Shown: positions 35,385 through 45,259, numbered from the stretch's first letter. The stretch is 52,872 bases of DNA from Bacteroidaceae bacterium (GCA_017552435.1 JAFZPZ010000008.1:1-52872), one strand, 5' to 3'. A program made the numbers and translations. The notes: generated from the letters alone by a model not told the origin.

Positions 35385-35415
35385 TTGCATAATTGCTCAA
35401 AATGTTGTTACTTTG
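35385..35415 (+). promoter_or_regulatory. acpP-fabF-rnc promoter
   Basis: TTG (35385-35387), a 20-nt spacer and TTACTTTG (35408-35415), one mismatch to TAnnTTTG. The leader to ATG 35505 is about 85 nt and holds a small hairpin, CCTCT-AGG-AGAGG. Confidence 0.65.
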
Positions 35416-35504
35416 CAGCGCGAAACTAAAAATGCCCCTCTAGGAGAGGAGATAAAAAAGAGATTGCAAATAATAAAAATTGTCAAATAGTAAATTGAAA
35501 AGTT

Positions 35505-35738
35505 ATGTCAGAAATTGAAGCAAAAGTAAAAGAGATTATTGTTGATAAGTTGGGTGTAGATGAATCAGACGTTACCCCCGAAGCATCTTTCACCAACGAC
35601 CTTGGTGCTGATTCTCTGGACACTGTAGAACTGATTATGGAGTTCGAGAAGGCTTTTGAAATTACCATTCCCGACGATAAGGCTGAGAAGATTTCTACCG
35701 TTGCTGATGCAATTGCATTCATCGAAGCAAACAAGTAG
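35505..35738 (+). CDS. acpP: Acyl carrier protein
   Basis: A 77-aa acidic acyl carrier protein. The phosphopantetheine attachment Ser37 lies in GADSLD, the invariant DSL motif. It carries growing acyl chains for type II fatty-acid synthesis, including the fabF product encoded next. fabF starts on the base after its stop (TAG-ATG), which fits tight translational coupling. Confidence 0.97.
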   Translation: MSEIEAKVKEIIVDKLGVDESDVTPEASFTNDLGADSLDTVELIMEFEKAFEITIPDDKAEKISTVADAIAFIEANK

Positions 35739-37004
35739 ATGGAATTGAAAAGAGTTGTTGTGACAGGCATTGGCGCTGTCACCCCCTTGGGCAATACAGC
35801 TGCGGAGACGTGGCAGAATATGCTTGCGGGTGTGAGTGGTGCTGCGCCTATCACACATTTTGATGCCTCCAAGTTCAAGGCACAGTTTGCATGCGAGGTC
35901 AAGAACTTTGACCCCGAGCAATTCATCGACAAGAAGGAAGCCCGCAAGATGGACCCTTATTGCCAGTTTGCTCTCTCCGCAGCCACTATGGCTGTTGAGG
36001 ACAGCGCAATGGATTTGGAGTCAATCGACAAGAACCGTGTGGGCGTCGTATTCGGCGTCGGCATCGGCGGCATGAAGACCTACGAGGAGGAAGTGACTGC
36101 TTACGCCAAGACTGGCGAGACACTCGGTCCCAGGTTCAATCCCTTCTTCGTGCCCAAGATGATATCCGACATCTGTGCTGGCTATATCAGCATCAAGTAC
36201 GGATTCCACGGTCCTAATTATATTACGTCTAGTGCTTGTGCCTCTTCGACCAACGCGCTTGCAGATGCCTTCAACCTCATTCGTCTGGGCAAGGCCGACA
36301 TCATCGTCAGCGGTGGTGCCGAAGCTGCTATAACAGCAGCTGGAGTAGGTGGCTTTACTGCCATGCACGCTCTGAGCACCCGTAATGACAGTCCCCAGAC
36401 GGCCAGCCGCCCCTTCAGTGCCAGTCGCGACGGATTCGTAATGGCAGAGGGTAGTGCAGTCCTCGTTCTCGAGGAGCTGGAGCATGCAAAGGCTCGTGGT
36501 GCGAAGATTTATGCGGAGATGGCAGGTGCAGGTATGAGCGCAGATGCTCATCACATCACTGCATCGCATCCCGAAGGTCTTGGCGCAAAGCTCGTTATGG
36601 AGAATGCTCTCGAAGATGCCGGACTACAGCCTGATGACATCGACTACATCAACGTGCACGGAACATCGACACATGTGGGTGACATCAGCGAATGCAAGGC
36701 AATTCAGATGGTCTTTGGCCAGCATGCATACGAACTCAACATCAGCAGTACGAAGTCTATGACCGGACACCTGCTGGGTGCAGCTGGTGCCATCGAAGCA
36801 ATGGCGAGTGTGATGTCTGTCAACCAGGATATCGTTCCCCCGACTATCAATCACGAGGAAGGCGACGAAGATCCCGAGATTGACTACAAGTTGAACTTCA
36901 CCTTTGGTCAGGCACAGAAGCGCACCGTGAGAGCTGCCTTGAGCAATACGTTTGGCTTTGGCGGTCATAACGCCTGCGTTGTATTCAAGAAATACGCAGA
37001 GTAA
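35739..37004 (+). CDS. fabF: 3-oxoacyl-ACP synthase II FabF
   Basis: A 421-aa KAS II that condenses malonyl-ACP with acyl-ACP. The catalytic triad is complete: Cys167 in SSACASS, His307 in VHGTSTHVGD, and His344 in MTGHLLGAAG, with the GFGGHN loop near the C-terminus. Length and motifs are normal. It is the second gene of acpP-fabF-rnc, and the rnc start is 4 nt past its stop. Confidence 0.96.
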   Translation: MELKRVVVTGIGAVTPLGNTAAETWQNMLAGVSGAAPITHFDASKFKAQFACEVKNFDPEQFIDKKEARKMDPYCQFALSAATMAVEDSAMDLESIDKNRVGVVFGVGIGGMKTYEEEVTAYAKTGETLGPRFNPFFVPKMISDICAGYISIKYGFHGPNYITSSACASSTNALADAFNLIRLGKADIIVSGGAEAAITAAGVGGFTAMHALSTRNDSPQTASRPFSASRDGFVMAEGSAVLVLEELEHAKARGAKIYAEMAGAGMSADAHHITASHPEGLGAKLVMENALEDAGLQPDDIDYINVHGTSTHVGDISECKAIQMVFGQHAYELNISSTKSMTGHLLGAAGAIEAMASVMSVNQDIVPPTINHEEGDEDPEIDYKLNFTFGQAQKRTVRAALSNTFGFGGHNACVVFKKYAE

Positions 37005-37008
37005 GGCT

Positions 37009-37779
37009 GTGTCTGCCATCAACCTGATAGACGCGATAAAGCTTCCTTTTCGCAAAGAAAAGGCGCTTTGTCGCGCTTTTCGTGATATGCTGGGGTTCTA
37101 TCCGCATAACATTGGACTTTATCAGGAAGCGCTGATGCACAAATCGATGCTTGCACATGCAAAAGGCGGGACACCTATCAACAACGAGCGATTGGAGTTT
37201 CTGGGTGATGCCGTGCTGGGTGCAGTCGTAGGCGAGATAGTCTTTCACCATTTCCCCCGACAGCGCGAAGGGTTCTTGACCAACACACGCAGCAAAATCG
37301 TGCAGCGCGAATCACTTGGCAAGCTGGCTACAGAAATCGGCCTCGACAAACTTGTCAGGTGCAACGAGCACAACCAAATGCACAACAGCTACCTCGCGGG
37401 AAATGCGTTCGAGGCACTCATTGGCGCCATCTATCTGGACAGAGGATATTCTTACTGCAAAGCCTTTATAACGAAGAAGATACTGCATCGCCTCATAGAC
37501 ATTGACAAGTTGGCCTACCAGGAAAAGAACTTCAAGAGTAAGGTCCTCGAGTGGTGTCAGAAACACAAGGTTACCTTGGAATTTGTTCTGCTGGATGAAA
37601 CAAAGGCAGAAGACGGGTCGCCGCTTTTCAACACAAAGGTCGTCATCAATGGGCACGAATGTGCACGCGGCAGAGGATATTCCAAGAAAGAGAGCCAGCA
37701 GAAGGCAAGCAAAAATGCGTTGTATCGTCTCAAGAACGACCGAAAACTGCATGATGAACTTATTTCTGTTAAGAATTAA
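37009..37779 (+). CDS. rnc: Ribonuclease III
   Basis: A 256-aa double-strand RNA endonuclease that processes rRNA and other structured RNAs. Seen: the catalytic signature NNERLEFLGDAVL (58-70), a second acidic site around NAFEALIGAIYLD, and a C-terminal dsRNA-binding domain (about 175-250, with KKESQQKASKNAL). The start is GTG 37009. The open frame continues upstream inside fabF, but the protein from GTG (SAINLIDAIKLPF) aligns with the usual family N-terminus and lies 4 nt after the fabF stop. In Bacteroides the gene after rnc is often pfkA; here it is a GH3-family gene. Confidence 0.93.
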   Translation: MSAINLIDAIKLPFRKEKALCRAFRDMLGFYPHNIGLYQEALMHKSMLAHAKGGTPINNERLEFLGDAVLGAVVGEIVFHHFPRQREGFLTNTRSKIVQRESLGKLATEIGLDKLVRCNEHNQMHNSYLAGNAFEALIGAIYLDRGYSYCKAFITKKILHRLIDIDKLAYQEKNFKSKVLEWCQKHKVTLEFVLLDETKAEDGSPLFNTKVVINGHECARGRGYSKKESQQKASKNALYRLKNDRKLHDELISVKN

Positions 37780-37830
37780 AAGTTAAGAATAAAGGAAAAT
37801 ACCCAAGACTACTGATATCGTGTGTTCCAG

Positions 37831-39339
37831 ATGAACCTGACTAGTTTCATACGCCCCATCTTTACTCCGCGCCGTCACGAACTCGACCACTATGTCACAG
37901 AGGCAGAGGTTCTGCAGCGTGGTGTCCTCAAGCGTCTGCTTGGCAAAGCTGCCCAGACGGAATGGGGTAGGGCACATGGATTCAGTAAGGACCTCAGTTA
38001 TGAGGATTTTGCCCGCCAGACACCGCTTAATACCTATGAAGAGCTGAAAGGCTTTATCGACCGCATGAGGCACGGCGAGAGCGATGTTCTTTGGCCCGGA
38101 AAGGTGAAATGGTATGCCAAGTCCAGCGGTACAACCAACGACAAGAGCAAGTTTATTCCGGTCAGTTATGATGGTCTGCACGATACGCATTATGCAGGTG
38201 GCACAGATGCTGTAGTTTGGTATTTGGCCAACAATCCCCAGAGCCGGCTCTTCGACGGCAAGGCTTTGATACTTGGCGGCAGTCATGCTACGAATTACAA
38301 CCTGCCCGGGAGCCTGGTAGGCGACCTTAGTGCCATCCTAATCGAAAACATCAATCCGCTCATCAATCTGGTGCGTGTCCCGAAGAAAGCGACAGCTCTG
38401 CTCAGTGACTTCGAGATAAAGCGCGACCGTATTGCCAGAGAGGCGCTAAAGAAGAATGTTACGAACCTGAGCGGCGTTCCCTCATGGATGCTTTCTGTCC
38501 TGAACAGGGTGATGGAACTCACAGGTAAAGAGAACCTCAACGAGGTGTGGCCCAACTTGGAAGTATTTTTCCATGGTGGCGTCGCTTTTACCCCATATCG
38601 CAAACAATACGAGCGTCTCATCACTCTGCCAGAGATGCACTATATGGAGACCTACAATGCATCCGAAGGCTTCTTCGGCCTGCAGAATGACCCCACCGAT
38701 GTCGCGCTGAGCCTGATGGTAGATTACGGCATCTTCTACGAGTTCATTCCGATGGACGAGTTCGACAGTCCTGAGCCTACCGTTGTTCCCCTTTGGGGCA
38801 TAGAGACGGGGCGCAACTATGCGATGGTCATCTCTACTTCCAGCGGTCTTTGGCGCTACATCATCGGCGACATGATTCGTTTCACACAGCGCAACCCCTA
38901 CAAATTCGTCATCACCGGTCGCACGAAGTCTTTCATCAATGCTTTCGGCGAGGAACTGATTGTCGATAATGCCGAGAAGGGACTGGCGGAAGCTTGCAGA
39001 CAGACGGGAGCCGAGGTACTGGAATATACTGCCGCACCAGTTTTCATGGATGCAAATGGCAAATGCTGCCATCAATGGGTTGTGGAGTTCAGTCGCGAGC
39101 CGGAGCGTCTCGACGAGTTCGCCCTTATTCTAGACAAGAGCCTGCAACAGTTAAACTCCGACTACGAGGCTAAACGCTATAAAAGCATTACCCTTCAACA
39201 ACTGGAACTCATCAAGGCGCGTCCTGGTGTCTTCAATGACTGGCTGCGGCAAAAGGGCAAGCTCGGTGGACAGCACAAGGTGCCACGTCTCTGCAACAAT
39301 CGCGACATCATTGAGCAAGTGCTGGCACTTAATAATTAA
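37831..39339 (+). CDS. GH3 auxin-responsive-promoter family adenylating enzyme
   Basis: A 502-aa protein of the GH3 acyl-adenylate family (not glycoside hydrolase family 3). Plant members couple amino acids to jasmonate or auxin through an acyl-AMP intermediate; the bacterial substrate is unknown. The adenylate-binding loop SSGTTNDKSK (98-107) is clear, as are YNASEGFFG and the TGRTKSFINAFGEEL hinge region where the C-terminal domain swings. ATG 37831 is used; an in-frame GTG lies 9 nt earlier. It is followed by an Ig-like lipoprotein and a DUF3108 protein in the same orientation, so the three may act in one envelope or lipid-related pathway. Confidence 0.87.
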   Translation: MNLTSFIRPIFTPRRHELDHYVTEAEVLQRGVLKRLLGKAAQTEWGRAHGFSKDLSYEDFARQTPLNTYEELKGFIDRMRHGESDVLWPGKVKWYAKSSGTTNDKSKFIPVSYDGLHDTHYAGGTDAVVWYLANNPQSRLFDGKALILGGSHATNYNLPGSLVGDLSAILIENINPLINLVRVPKKATALLSDFEIKRDRIAREALKKNVTNLSGVPSWMLSVLNRVMELTGKENLNEVWPNLEVFFHGGVAFTPYRKQYERLITLPEMHYMETYNASEGFFGLQNDPTDVALSLMVDYGIFYEFIPMDEFDSPEPTVVPLWGIETGRNYAMVISTSSGLWRYIIGDMIRFTQRNPYKFVITGRTKSFINAFGEELIVDNAEKGLAEACRQTGAEVLEYTAAPVFMDANGKCCHQWVVEFSREPERLDEFALILDKSLQQLNSDYEAKRYKSITLQQLELIKARPGVFNDWLRQKGKLGGQHKVPRLCNNRDIIEQVLALNN

Positions 39340-39374
39340 TAATTGACAATTGATAATTGATAATTGACAATTGG
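39331..39374. repeat. AATTGA microrepeat at a gene junction
   Basis: Repeated AATTGATAATTGACAATTG-like units span the stop of the GH3 gene and supply the TTG start codon (39371) of the next gene. Other microrepeats of this class lie at 406-440 (primase), 27300-27350 (U32) and 45119-45150 (GH127). Confidence 0.6.
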
Positions 39375-41329
39375 TAAGGGCTAAACATATTCTTGTAGGG
39401 TTAGCGGTGCTCCTGATGGTGGCATGCGCCAGCATCGGCTCTCCAGACGGTGGCATATACGACGAGATACCGCCCAAGGTTGTGGCGTGCTATCCGGCAG
39501 ACCGATCCGTCAATAACGACAGCCGCAAGATGCGCATCCGCTTCAATGAATTTGTCAAGCTGGAGAATGCCAACGAGAAAGTCATCGTCTCGCCCCCACA
39601 GCTGGAACCTGCCAATATCCGTGCCGACGGCAAGAGCGTGAAGATTACGCTCTATGATTCATTGCAGGCGAACACGACCTATACCATCGACTTCAGCGAT
39701 GCCATCACCGACAACAACGAGGGCAATCCGATGGGACACTACACCTACAGTTTCAGCACGGGAACGGAAATCGATACGATGGAGGTCTCGGGTATTGTGC
39801 TCAACGCACAAGATCTGGAACCCATAAAGGGTATTCTTGTCGGCCTCTATCCCCTGGACACGCTCTTTTCCGACTCCATCCTCAGAAAGAGGCCTTTCAG
39901 TCGTGTCTCCCGCACGAATGGTTCTGGGCGCTTCTGCATCAAGGGCGTCAAGCGCGGAAGTTACCGCGCCTTTGCCCTCGAGGACAAGGATGGCGACTTC
40001 CTTTTCTCCCAGAGGAGCGAACGCCTCGCATTCCTGGAAGACACCTTCACCACCACCTGCAGCTGGGATGTGCGTATGGACACTGTGTGGAGCGACTCTA
40101 CACATTTCGACTCCATTCGCGTCGTTCCCTATGTCCATTATTTCCCCGATAACCTGGTGCTCACGGCTTTCCTTGAGGAAGGCCAGGACCAGCATCTGCT
40201 CAAGTTGGAGCGTCCAGACCCCGACATCCTCAGGCTCTTCTTCACAGCGCCGGCAGATTCGTTGCCTACCATCCGCGGTGTGAACTTCGACGAGAAATGC
40301 CTCGTTGCCGACGCATCGCTCCACAACGACAGCATCGTCTATTGGATTACCGATACCGCATTCACGCATCGCGAGGATACCCTCAAGTTCGAGCTGACGT
40401 TCCTTGAGACAGATTCGCTGGGCGTCCTGCGTCCACATACCGAGTATTACGAGGAGTCCCCGAAGACTACCTGGCAGAAAATACTGAGGGAAAAGCAGAA
40501 GAAGGTACAGGAGTGGCAGAAGGCGCGCGAGAAGCTCATGAAGAAATCCAAGGAGCCTTTGTCTCAGGAAGAGAATCCATACGACAAAACCTTCCTGGAG
40601 TTTCTGGCAAAGCCCACAGGTTCTATCGACCCCAACCAGAATGTGCGGTATTCTGCCAAGCAACCGTTGGCCAGTGTTGATACTACGCGGATGCATCTGT
40701 ACATCAAGCAGGACAGCAACTGGTTGCCGGAGCCGTTCCTCTTCCTGCCGGACCGCGACGTGAAGTCCTACACGCTCTATGCCGAGTGGGAACAGAAGCG
40801 TCTGTACCGTTTCACCATCGACAGTGCTGCCGTCGTGGGGGTAATGGGCGATGTAAACAAGCCTATCAAGAACGAGTTCAATGTCCGTAGCGAGGACGAA
40901 TACGGTTCTGTTTTCATACATGTCCTTTTCCCGGACACTGCCCGAGTCGTTGTCCAGCTTTTGAACAAGAGCGACAAATGTGTGGCAGAGGTTCCTGCAG
41001 ATTCCAACGGGCGAGCCGACTTCTTCTTTATAAAGCCTGGCGATTACTATCTGCGCTGCTACCACGATGTCAATAGCAATGGCGAGTGGAACACGGGCAA
41101 ATATGACGATGGGCGCCAGCCAGAACATGTCTATTATTTCCCTAAGCCCATCCCCGTGAAAGCGAAATGGGACATCGAGCAGGATTGGTCGCCCCTCGAG
41201 ATTCCGCTCATATCGCAGAAACCCAAGGAGATTACCAAGCAGAAGCCCGACAAGGAGAAGAATATCAAGCAGCGCAACAAGGAGCGCGAGCGGAAGAAGC
41301 AGGAGGAGAAGATGAATAGGAATGATTAG
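39371..41329 (+). CDS. Ig-like domain lipoprotein
   Basis: A 652-aa surface or periplasmic lipoprotein. The signal peptide ends in LLMVAC (lipobox Cys about 19). An N-terminal bacterial Ig-like domain (Big_5 type, about 33-125) shows PPKVVACYPADRS, RIRFNEFV and TYTIDFSDAI. A Cna-B-like sandwich follows (about 135-215, GRFCIKGVKRGSYRAFALED), then a long strand-rich middle and a Lys/Glu-rich C-terminus. The only usable start in this frame is TTG 39371, because a TGA lies two codons upstream; that TTG belongs to an AT-rich microrepeat. It may form a unit with the DUF3108 gene 15 nt downstream. Confidence 0.82.
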   Translation: MVRAKHILVGLAVLLMVACASIGSPDGGIYDEIPPKVVACYPADRSVNNDSRKMRIRFNEFVKLENANEKVIVSPPQLEPANIRADGKSVKITLYDSLQANTTYTIDFSDAITDNNEGNPMGHYTYSFSTGTEIDTMEVSGIVLNAQDLEPIKGILVGLYPLDTLFSDSILRKRPFSRVSRTNGSGRFCIKGVKRGSYRAFALEDKDGDFLFSQRSERLAFLEDTFTTTCSWDVRMDTVWSDSTHFDSIRVVPYVHYFPDNLVLTAFLEEGQDQHLLKLERPDPDILRLFFTAPADSLPTIRGVNFDEKCLVADASLHNDSIVYWITDTAFTHREDTLKFELTFLETDSLGVLRPHTEYYEESPKTTWQKILREKQKKVQEWQKAREKLMKKSKEPLSQEENPYDKTFLEFLAKPTGSIDPNQNVRYSAKQPLASVDTTRMHLYIKQDSNWLPEPFLFLPDRDVKSYTLYAEWEQKRLYRFTIDSAAVVGVMGDVNKPIKNEFNVRSEDEYGSVFIHVLFPDTARVVVQLLNKSDKCVAEVPADSNGRADFFFIKPGDYYLRCYHDVNSNGEWNTGKYDDGRQPEHVYYFPKPIPVKAKWDIEQDWSPLEIPLISQKPKEITKQKPDKEKNIKQRNKERERKKQEEKMNRND

Positions 41330-41344
41330 AAAGCAGGGGATAAT

Positions 41345-42163
41345 ATGAGGTCTATTGTCAGAGTTATATTGCTGGTTGTCCTGGCATTTCCTTTCTGCCA
41401 GGCGGTTCGCGGGCAGTGTGCAGCCGAGAATACGGCTTTCCTGCCGGGCGAGGAGCTGACCTACGACCTCTTCTTCAATTGGAAATTCATCTGGGTCAGT
41501 GCCGGTACTGCTTCTATGAGTATCGCGCAGACAAAGTGGGAGGGACAGTCCGCCTACAAGGCCTACCTGATTACCCGCACCAGCGACCGTCTGGACCACT
41601 TCTTCATGATGCGTGATACGATGAAGAGCATTATCACCGAAGACTTGTCGCCCTTGTATTTCAAGAAGGGCGCGAACGAGGGCGGACGCTATTATGTGGA
41701 CGAGGTCTGGTTCTCCTATCCCAATGGCAAGCCGCACCTGCGCCAGCGCTACCAGGACCGTGACGGCGCGGTGACGGAAAAGACTCACGACAGTGCGAAG
41801 TGCATCTATGATATGATGAGCATGTTGCTGCGGGCTCGTTCTTTCCGCGCGGAGGACTTCCACAAGGGTGAGAAACTGCGGCTTCCGGTGGCGGACGGGC
41901 ACAAGGTCGAGGACATTACGCTCATTTATCGCGGTCGCGAGGATTTCCGCATGAAGAGCACCGGCATAACCTACCGCTGCCTGGTCTTCTCCTTCGTGGA
42001 ATATCCCGACGGGAAAGAGAAGGAAATCATTACTTTCTATATCTCCGACGACGAGAACCATATCCCTGTCCGTCTCGACCTCTTCCTCCGTTTTGGCGTA
42101 GCGAAGGCATATCTCAACAAGAGCAAGGGCCTGCGCCACGAATGCACTTCCATCGTCAAGTAA
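41345..42163 (+). CDS. DUF3108 exported protein
   Basis: A 272-aa exported protein. The signal peptide ends around VRGQ (about residue 24). The mature part starts FLPGEELTYDLFFNWKFIWVSAG, the hallmark opening of DUF3108, and continues as a beta-rich domain (about 30-250) with SDRLDHFF and KGEKLRLPVADGHK. The function of the family is unknown; members are periplasmic or outer-membrane associated. It follows the Ig-like lipoprotein gene by 15 nt, a pairing that supports a shared envelope role. Confidence 0.87.
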   Translation: MRSIVRVILLVVLAFPFCQAVRGQCAAENTAFLPGEELTYDLFFNWKFIWVSAGTASMSIAQTKWEGQSAYKAYLITRTSDRLDHFFMMRDTMKSIITEDLSPLYFKKGANEGGRYYVDEVWFSYPNGKPHLRQRYQDRDGAVTEKTHDSAKCIYDMMSMLLRARSFRAEDFHKGEKLRLPVADGHKVEDITLIYRGREDFRMKSTGITYRCLVFSFVEYPDGKEKEIITFYISDDENHIPVRLDLFLRFGVAKAYLNKSKGLRHECTSIVK

Positions 42164-42223
42164 CCACTTGACTTCCATACTATCTAATCATATATATTCA
42201 TTCTATTCTTTAATATACGAAAC

Positions 42224-45200
42224 ATGAACACGAAGTCCCTCCTTTTGGCAGTCGTCTGCCTGTCCTGCCTGAGCCAAACGGCAAAGGCTGGTGGCGAGAT
42301 CAAGCAAGTGCCCTTTACTGCGGTGCAGGTGAATGACCAGTTCTGGAAGCAACGCCTCGATGTGATGCGAAATACGACCATCCGCTATGCTTTCCAGAAG
42401 TGCACCGATGCCGGACAGCTGCGCAATTTCGAGTATGCCGGCAAGATTGTGAGCGGCGAAGCCAAAGTGGGTGACCTCACGTTCCAGTCGGGCAATCCTT
42501 ACGACGACGCCGAAGTCTATAAGGTGCTGGAAGGGGCTTCCTATGTGCTCACTACGCAGAAGAACGAGAGCCTGGAGGCATATTGCGATGGGGTAGTGGA
42601 CCTCATCTGCTCTGCCCAGGAACCCGATGGATACATCCAGACGAACTTCACCATCCACAATCCCCTACACCCCTGGTACAACGGCGAGAAGTGGACCAGC
42701 GACTGGAACCTTTCGCACGAGACGTTCAACGTGGCGGAGCTCATCGAGGCCGCCATTGCCTACTATCAGGCGACGGGCAAGGACAAACTGCTGAACTGCG
42801 CCCGCAAGGCTGCGGACAATATGTTGAGCGTCTTCAACGAGGACGGCATCAAGATGGCACCCGGTCATGCGGTCGTCGAGATGGCTCTGGTGCGGCTCTA
42901 TGAGCTGACGCGCGAGGAGCGTTACCTGCAGGGCTGCAAGTTCTTCCTGGATTGCAGGGGCATTCGCCAGTTCGACCCCACCAGCGCCGACCAGCGTGTG
43001 AACGGCAAATACTGGCAGGACCATCTGCCTGCCATCGAGCAGCGTACAGCCGAGGGGCACGCCGTCCGCGCCTTGTATTTCTACAGCGGTATGGCCGACT
43101 GGGTGCGCTATTCCGGCGACCAGGACTACGAGACAGCCGTCACAGCCATCTGGGACAACATCGCCTCGAAGAAGTTCTATATCACCGGTGGCTTCGGTGC
43201 CCGCGACAACAACGAGGCTTTCGGCGAGGACTACGAACTGCCCAACGCCTCGGCCTATTGCGAGACCTGCGCCTCGGTTGCCGGCAGTTTCTTCAACCTC
43301 CGTATGTTCCGCCTGCACGGCGAGGGCAAGTACATCGACATGCTGGAGCGCGCCCTATATAATACGGTATTGGACGGCTACGGCATCGCCGGCAAGACCT
43401 TCTACTATCCCAACCGCCTGGCCTCTACTGCCCGCGGCGACGCGCGCTCCGAGTGGTTCGGCACCAGCTGTTGTCCCACGAACCTGTGTCGGCTCATCCC
43501 ATCGGTGCCTGGATATATCTATGCCACCGACGACGACGCGCTCTACTGGAACCTCTTCGTGGCAAGCACGGCAACGGCTACCGTTGGCGACACGAAATAT
43601 GGCCTGACCGTCACCGGTTCCTATCCCTACGATGGTGAGATGAAGCTGACGTTCACGAGCATAGGGACCCCCCAGCCCCCTTTAGGGGGAGAAAAGGGTA
43701 TGACATTGAAGGTGCGCATCCCAGGATGGGCGGTGAACAAACCCGTGGAGAGCGACCTCTATGCCTACACGAACCCCACCACCACACCCGTTGTCATACG
43801 GCTGAATGGCGAGGAGGTCAGCTATACTGTCAAGGACGGTTATGCCGTTCTGACGGGCGACTGGAAGGTGGGCGACGAGGTGAGCCTCACGCTGCCGATG
43901 GACGTGCACCAGGTCGTATCGAACGAGAACCTGAAGACCAACAAAGGCCTCTGCTCCTACGAGCGCGGACCCCTGGTCTATTGTGCCGAGGGTGTGGACA
44001 ACGGCGGTAAGCTGGACAACCTCTTCATCCCCGAGGGTGCAACGGGTACAGCCGCCAATGCGCCTTCCACCATGACCGGACTCTTCAAAGGCGGCCTGCA
44101 GCAGATACGCATCAACGGCAAGTCCGCTATCCTGAACGGCACAGAGGTCGAGAGTGCCGACAAGCTCATCCGCCTCGTGCCGTACTTCACCCGCGCCCAT
44201 CGCGACGCCTCGCCCATGCTCGTCTGGATTCCCACAGATGCCAGCAAGATGGAGCAGCCCATCGACTTCATCGACGAGGTCAAGATATGCGACAGCGACA
44301 GCGAGCAAGGTCACAACCTGCAGGGCCAGAATATGAACACCGGGCCAGACCTGGGATGGCGAGATGCCTACGGAGGCTGGATCAGCTACGACCTCCAGGT
44401 TGACCCCCAACGCCCAGTGGACCTCGTCCTGAAGCTCTGGGGCAGCGACGGCGGCAACCGCCGGTTCAACATCTACTGCAACGGCACCATCTTCTCCTAC
44501 GAGCACGTCGATAACTTCTCCCCCAACGAGTACTACTACATGCGTCACCCCATCCCCTTCGACCTCACCAAGAACAAGGAGAAGGTGACCATCAAGATGC
44601 AGGCCACAGATGCCGACAACAACGTGGGCGGACTGTTCGGCGTCTATACCGCCCTCTCGGAGGACCTGCCCGAAGACGCTGTGACAGTCGATTACATGTG
44701 GACCACCAAGGCCGCCTCACGCAGCAGCCACCGATATTCCAGCAACGGCGGCAGCGGCACCTTCCGCAACAGGACGTGGCTGGACGGTTCAGGCACGACG
44801 GGACAGAAGTGGACAATGAAGGTGAACAGCACCCACCGCAACTATCTGATGCTGCTCTATTGGGGTGACGAAGGCGACATCCGCAACTTCGACATCATGT
44901 GCGACGACGTTTTTGTTGCCTCCGAGAGCCTCTGCCACAACGAGCCCGGGCGCTTCATCATGCGCTGCTATCCCATCCCCGAGGAGGGAACCAGCGGCAA
45001 GCAGACCGTCCGCATCCACCTCACCTCGCCCACAGGCACCAAGACCGGCGGCATATTCTACGCCTACATGGTATCGGTGGAAGATGGTGGAACCGGAATA
45101 GACGATGCTGGCGCTACGCTAAATGATAAAGGACAAATGATAAATGACAATTCGGTTTACGACCTCAGCGGCCGATTGCTTTCATATAAACCCCTCCCTG

Positions 45201-45259
45201 TAAAGGGGGCTGGAGGGCCCACACTCTGCATCGTCGGTGGCAAGAAGATAGCATACTAA
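42224..45259 (+). CDS. GH127 beta-L-arabinofuranosidase
   Basis: A 1011-aa exported enzyme that removes beta-L-arabinofuranose from plant glycoproteins or related glycans. Seen: a signal peptide to about Ala22; an (alpha/alpha)6 barrel (about 30-425) with the acid/base candidate Glu331, and the zinc and nucleophile site Glu347, Cys349, Cys416 and Cys417 (ETC and SCC), spaced as in HypBA1; a beta-sandwich; then two DUF6805-like sandwich modules (about 705-815 and 825-960). The C-terminal sorting tail starts normally (VYDLSGRLLS), but its end is overwritten by a GC-rich repeat (KPLPVKGAGGP). A second copy (TPQPPLGGE, about 483-491) sits between two strands. Tail function may therefore be impaired. 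Confidence 0.92.
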   Translation: MNTKSLLLAVVCLSCLSQTAKAGGEIKQVPFTAVQVNDQFWKQRLDVMRNTTIRYAFQKCTDAGQLRNFEYAGKIVSGEAKVGDLTFQSGNPYDDAEVYKVLEGASYVLTTQKNESLEAYCDGVVDLICSAQEPDGYIQTNFTIHNPLHPWYNGEKWTSDWNLSHETFNVAELIEAAIAYYQATGKDKLLNCARKAADNMLSVFNEDGIKMAPGHAVVEMALVRLYELTREERYLQGCKFFLDCRGIRQFDPTSADQRVNGKYWQDHLPAIEQRTAEGHAVRALYFYSGMADWVRYSGDQDYETAVTAIWDNIASKKFYITGGFGARDNNEAFGEDYELPNASAYCETCASVAGSFFNLRMFRLHGEGKYIDMLERALYNTVLDGYGIAGKTFYYPNRLASTARGDARSEWFGTSCCPTNLCRLIPSVPGYIYATDDDALYWNLFVASTATATVGDTKYGLTVTGSYPYDGEMKLTFTSIGTPQPPLGGEKGMTLKVRIPGWAVNKPVESDLYAYTNPTTTPVVIRLNGEEVSYTVKDGYAVLTGDWKVGDEVSLTLPMDVHQVVSNENLKTNKGLCSYERGPLVYCAEGVDNGGKLDNLFIPEGATGTAANAPSTMTGLFKGGLQQIRINGKSAILNGTEVESADKLIRLVPYFTRAHRDASPMLVWIPTDASKMEQPIDFIDEVKICDSDSEQGHNLQGQNMNTGPDLGWRDAYGGWISYDLQVDPQRPVDLVLKLWGSDGGNRRFNIYCNGTIFSYEHVDNFSPNEYYYMRHPIPFDLTKNKEKVTIKMQATDADNNVGGLFGVYTALSEDLPEDAVTVDYMWTTKAASRSSHRYSSNGGSGTFRNRTWLDGSGTTGQKWTMKVNSTHRNYLMLLYWGDEGDIRNFDIMCDDVFVASESLCHNEPGRFIMRCYPIPEEGTSGKQTVRIHLTSPTGTKTGGIFYAYMVSVEDGGTGIDDAGATLNDKGQMINDNSVYDLSGRLLSYKPLPVKGAGGPTLCIVGGKKIAY
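43666..43690. repeat. GC-rich palindromic repeat in the GH127 gene
   Basis: GACCCCCCAGCCCCCTTTAGGGGGA. The core CCCCCTTTAGGGGG is a near-perfect palindrome, read in frame as TPQPPLGGE. Confidence 0.75.
45191..45220. repeat. GC-rich palindromic repeat in the GH127 sorting tail
   Basis: CCCCTCCCTGTAAAGGGGG followed by CTGGAGGGCCC, read as PLPVKGAGGP where the conserved tail lysines would lie. Confidence 0.65.

Noticed and set aside
39659-42178. An 839-aa open frame on the minus strand
   Set aside because: It lies opposite the Ig-like lipoprotein and DUF3108 genes, whose signal peptides and family motifs are clear. The frame is open because of the GC-rich codon bias of the real strand.
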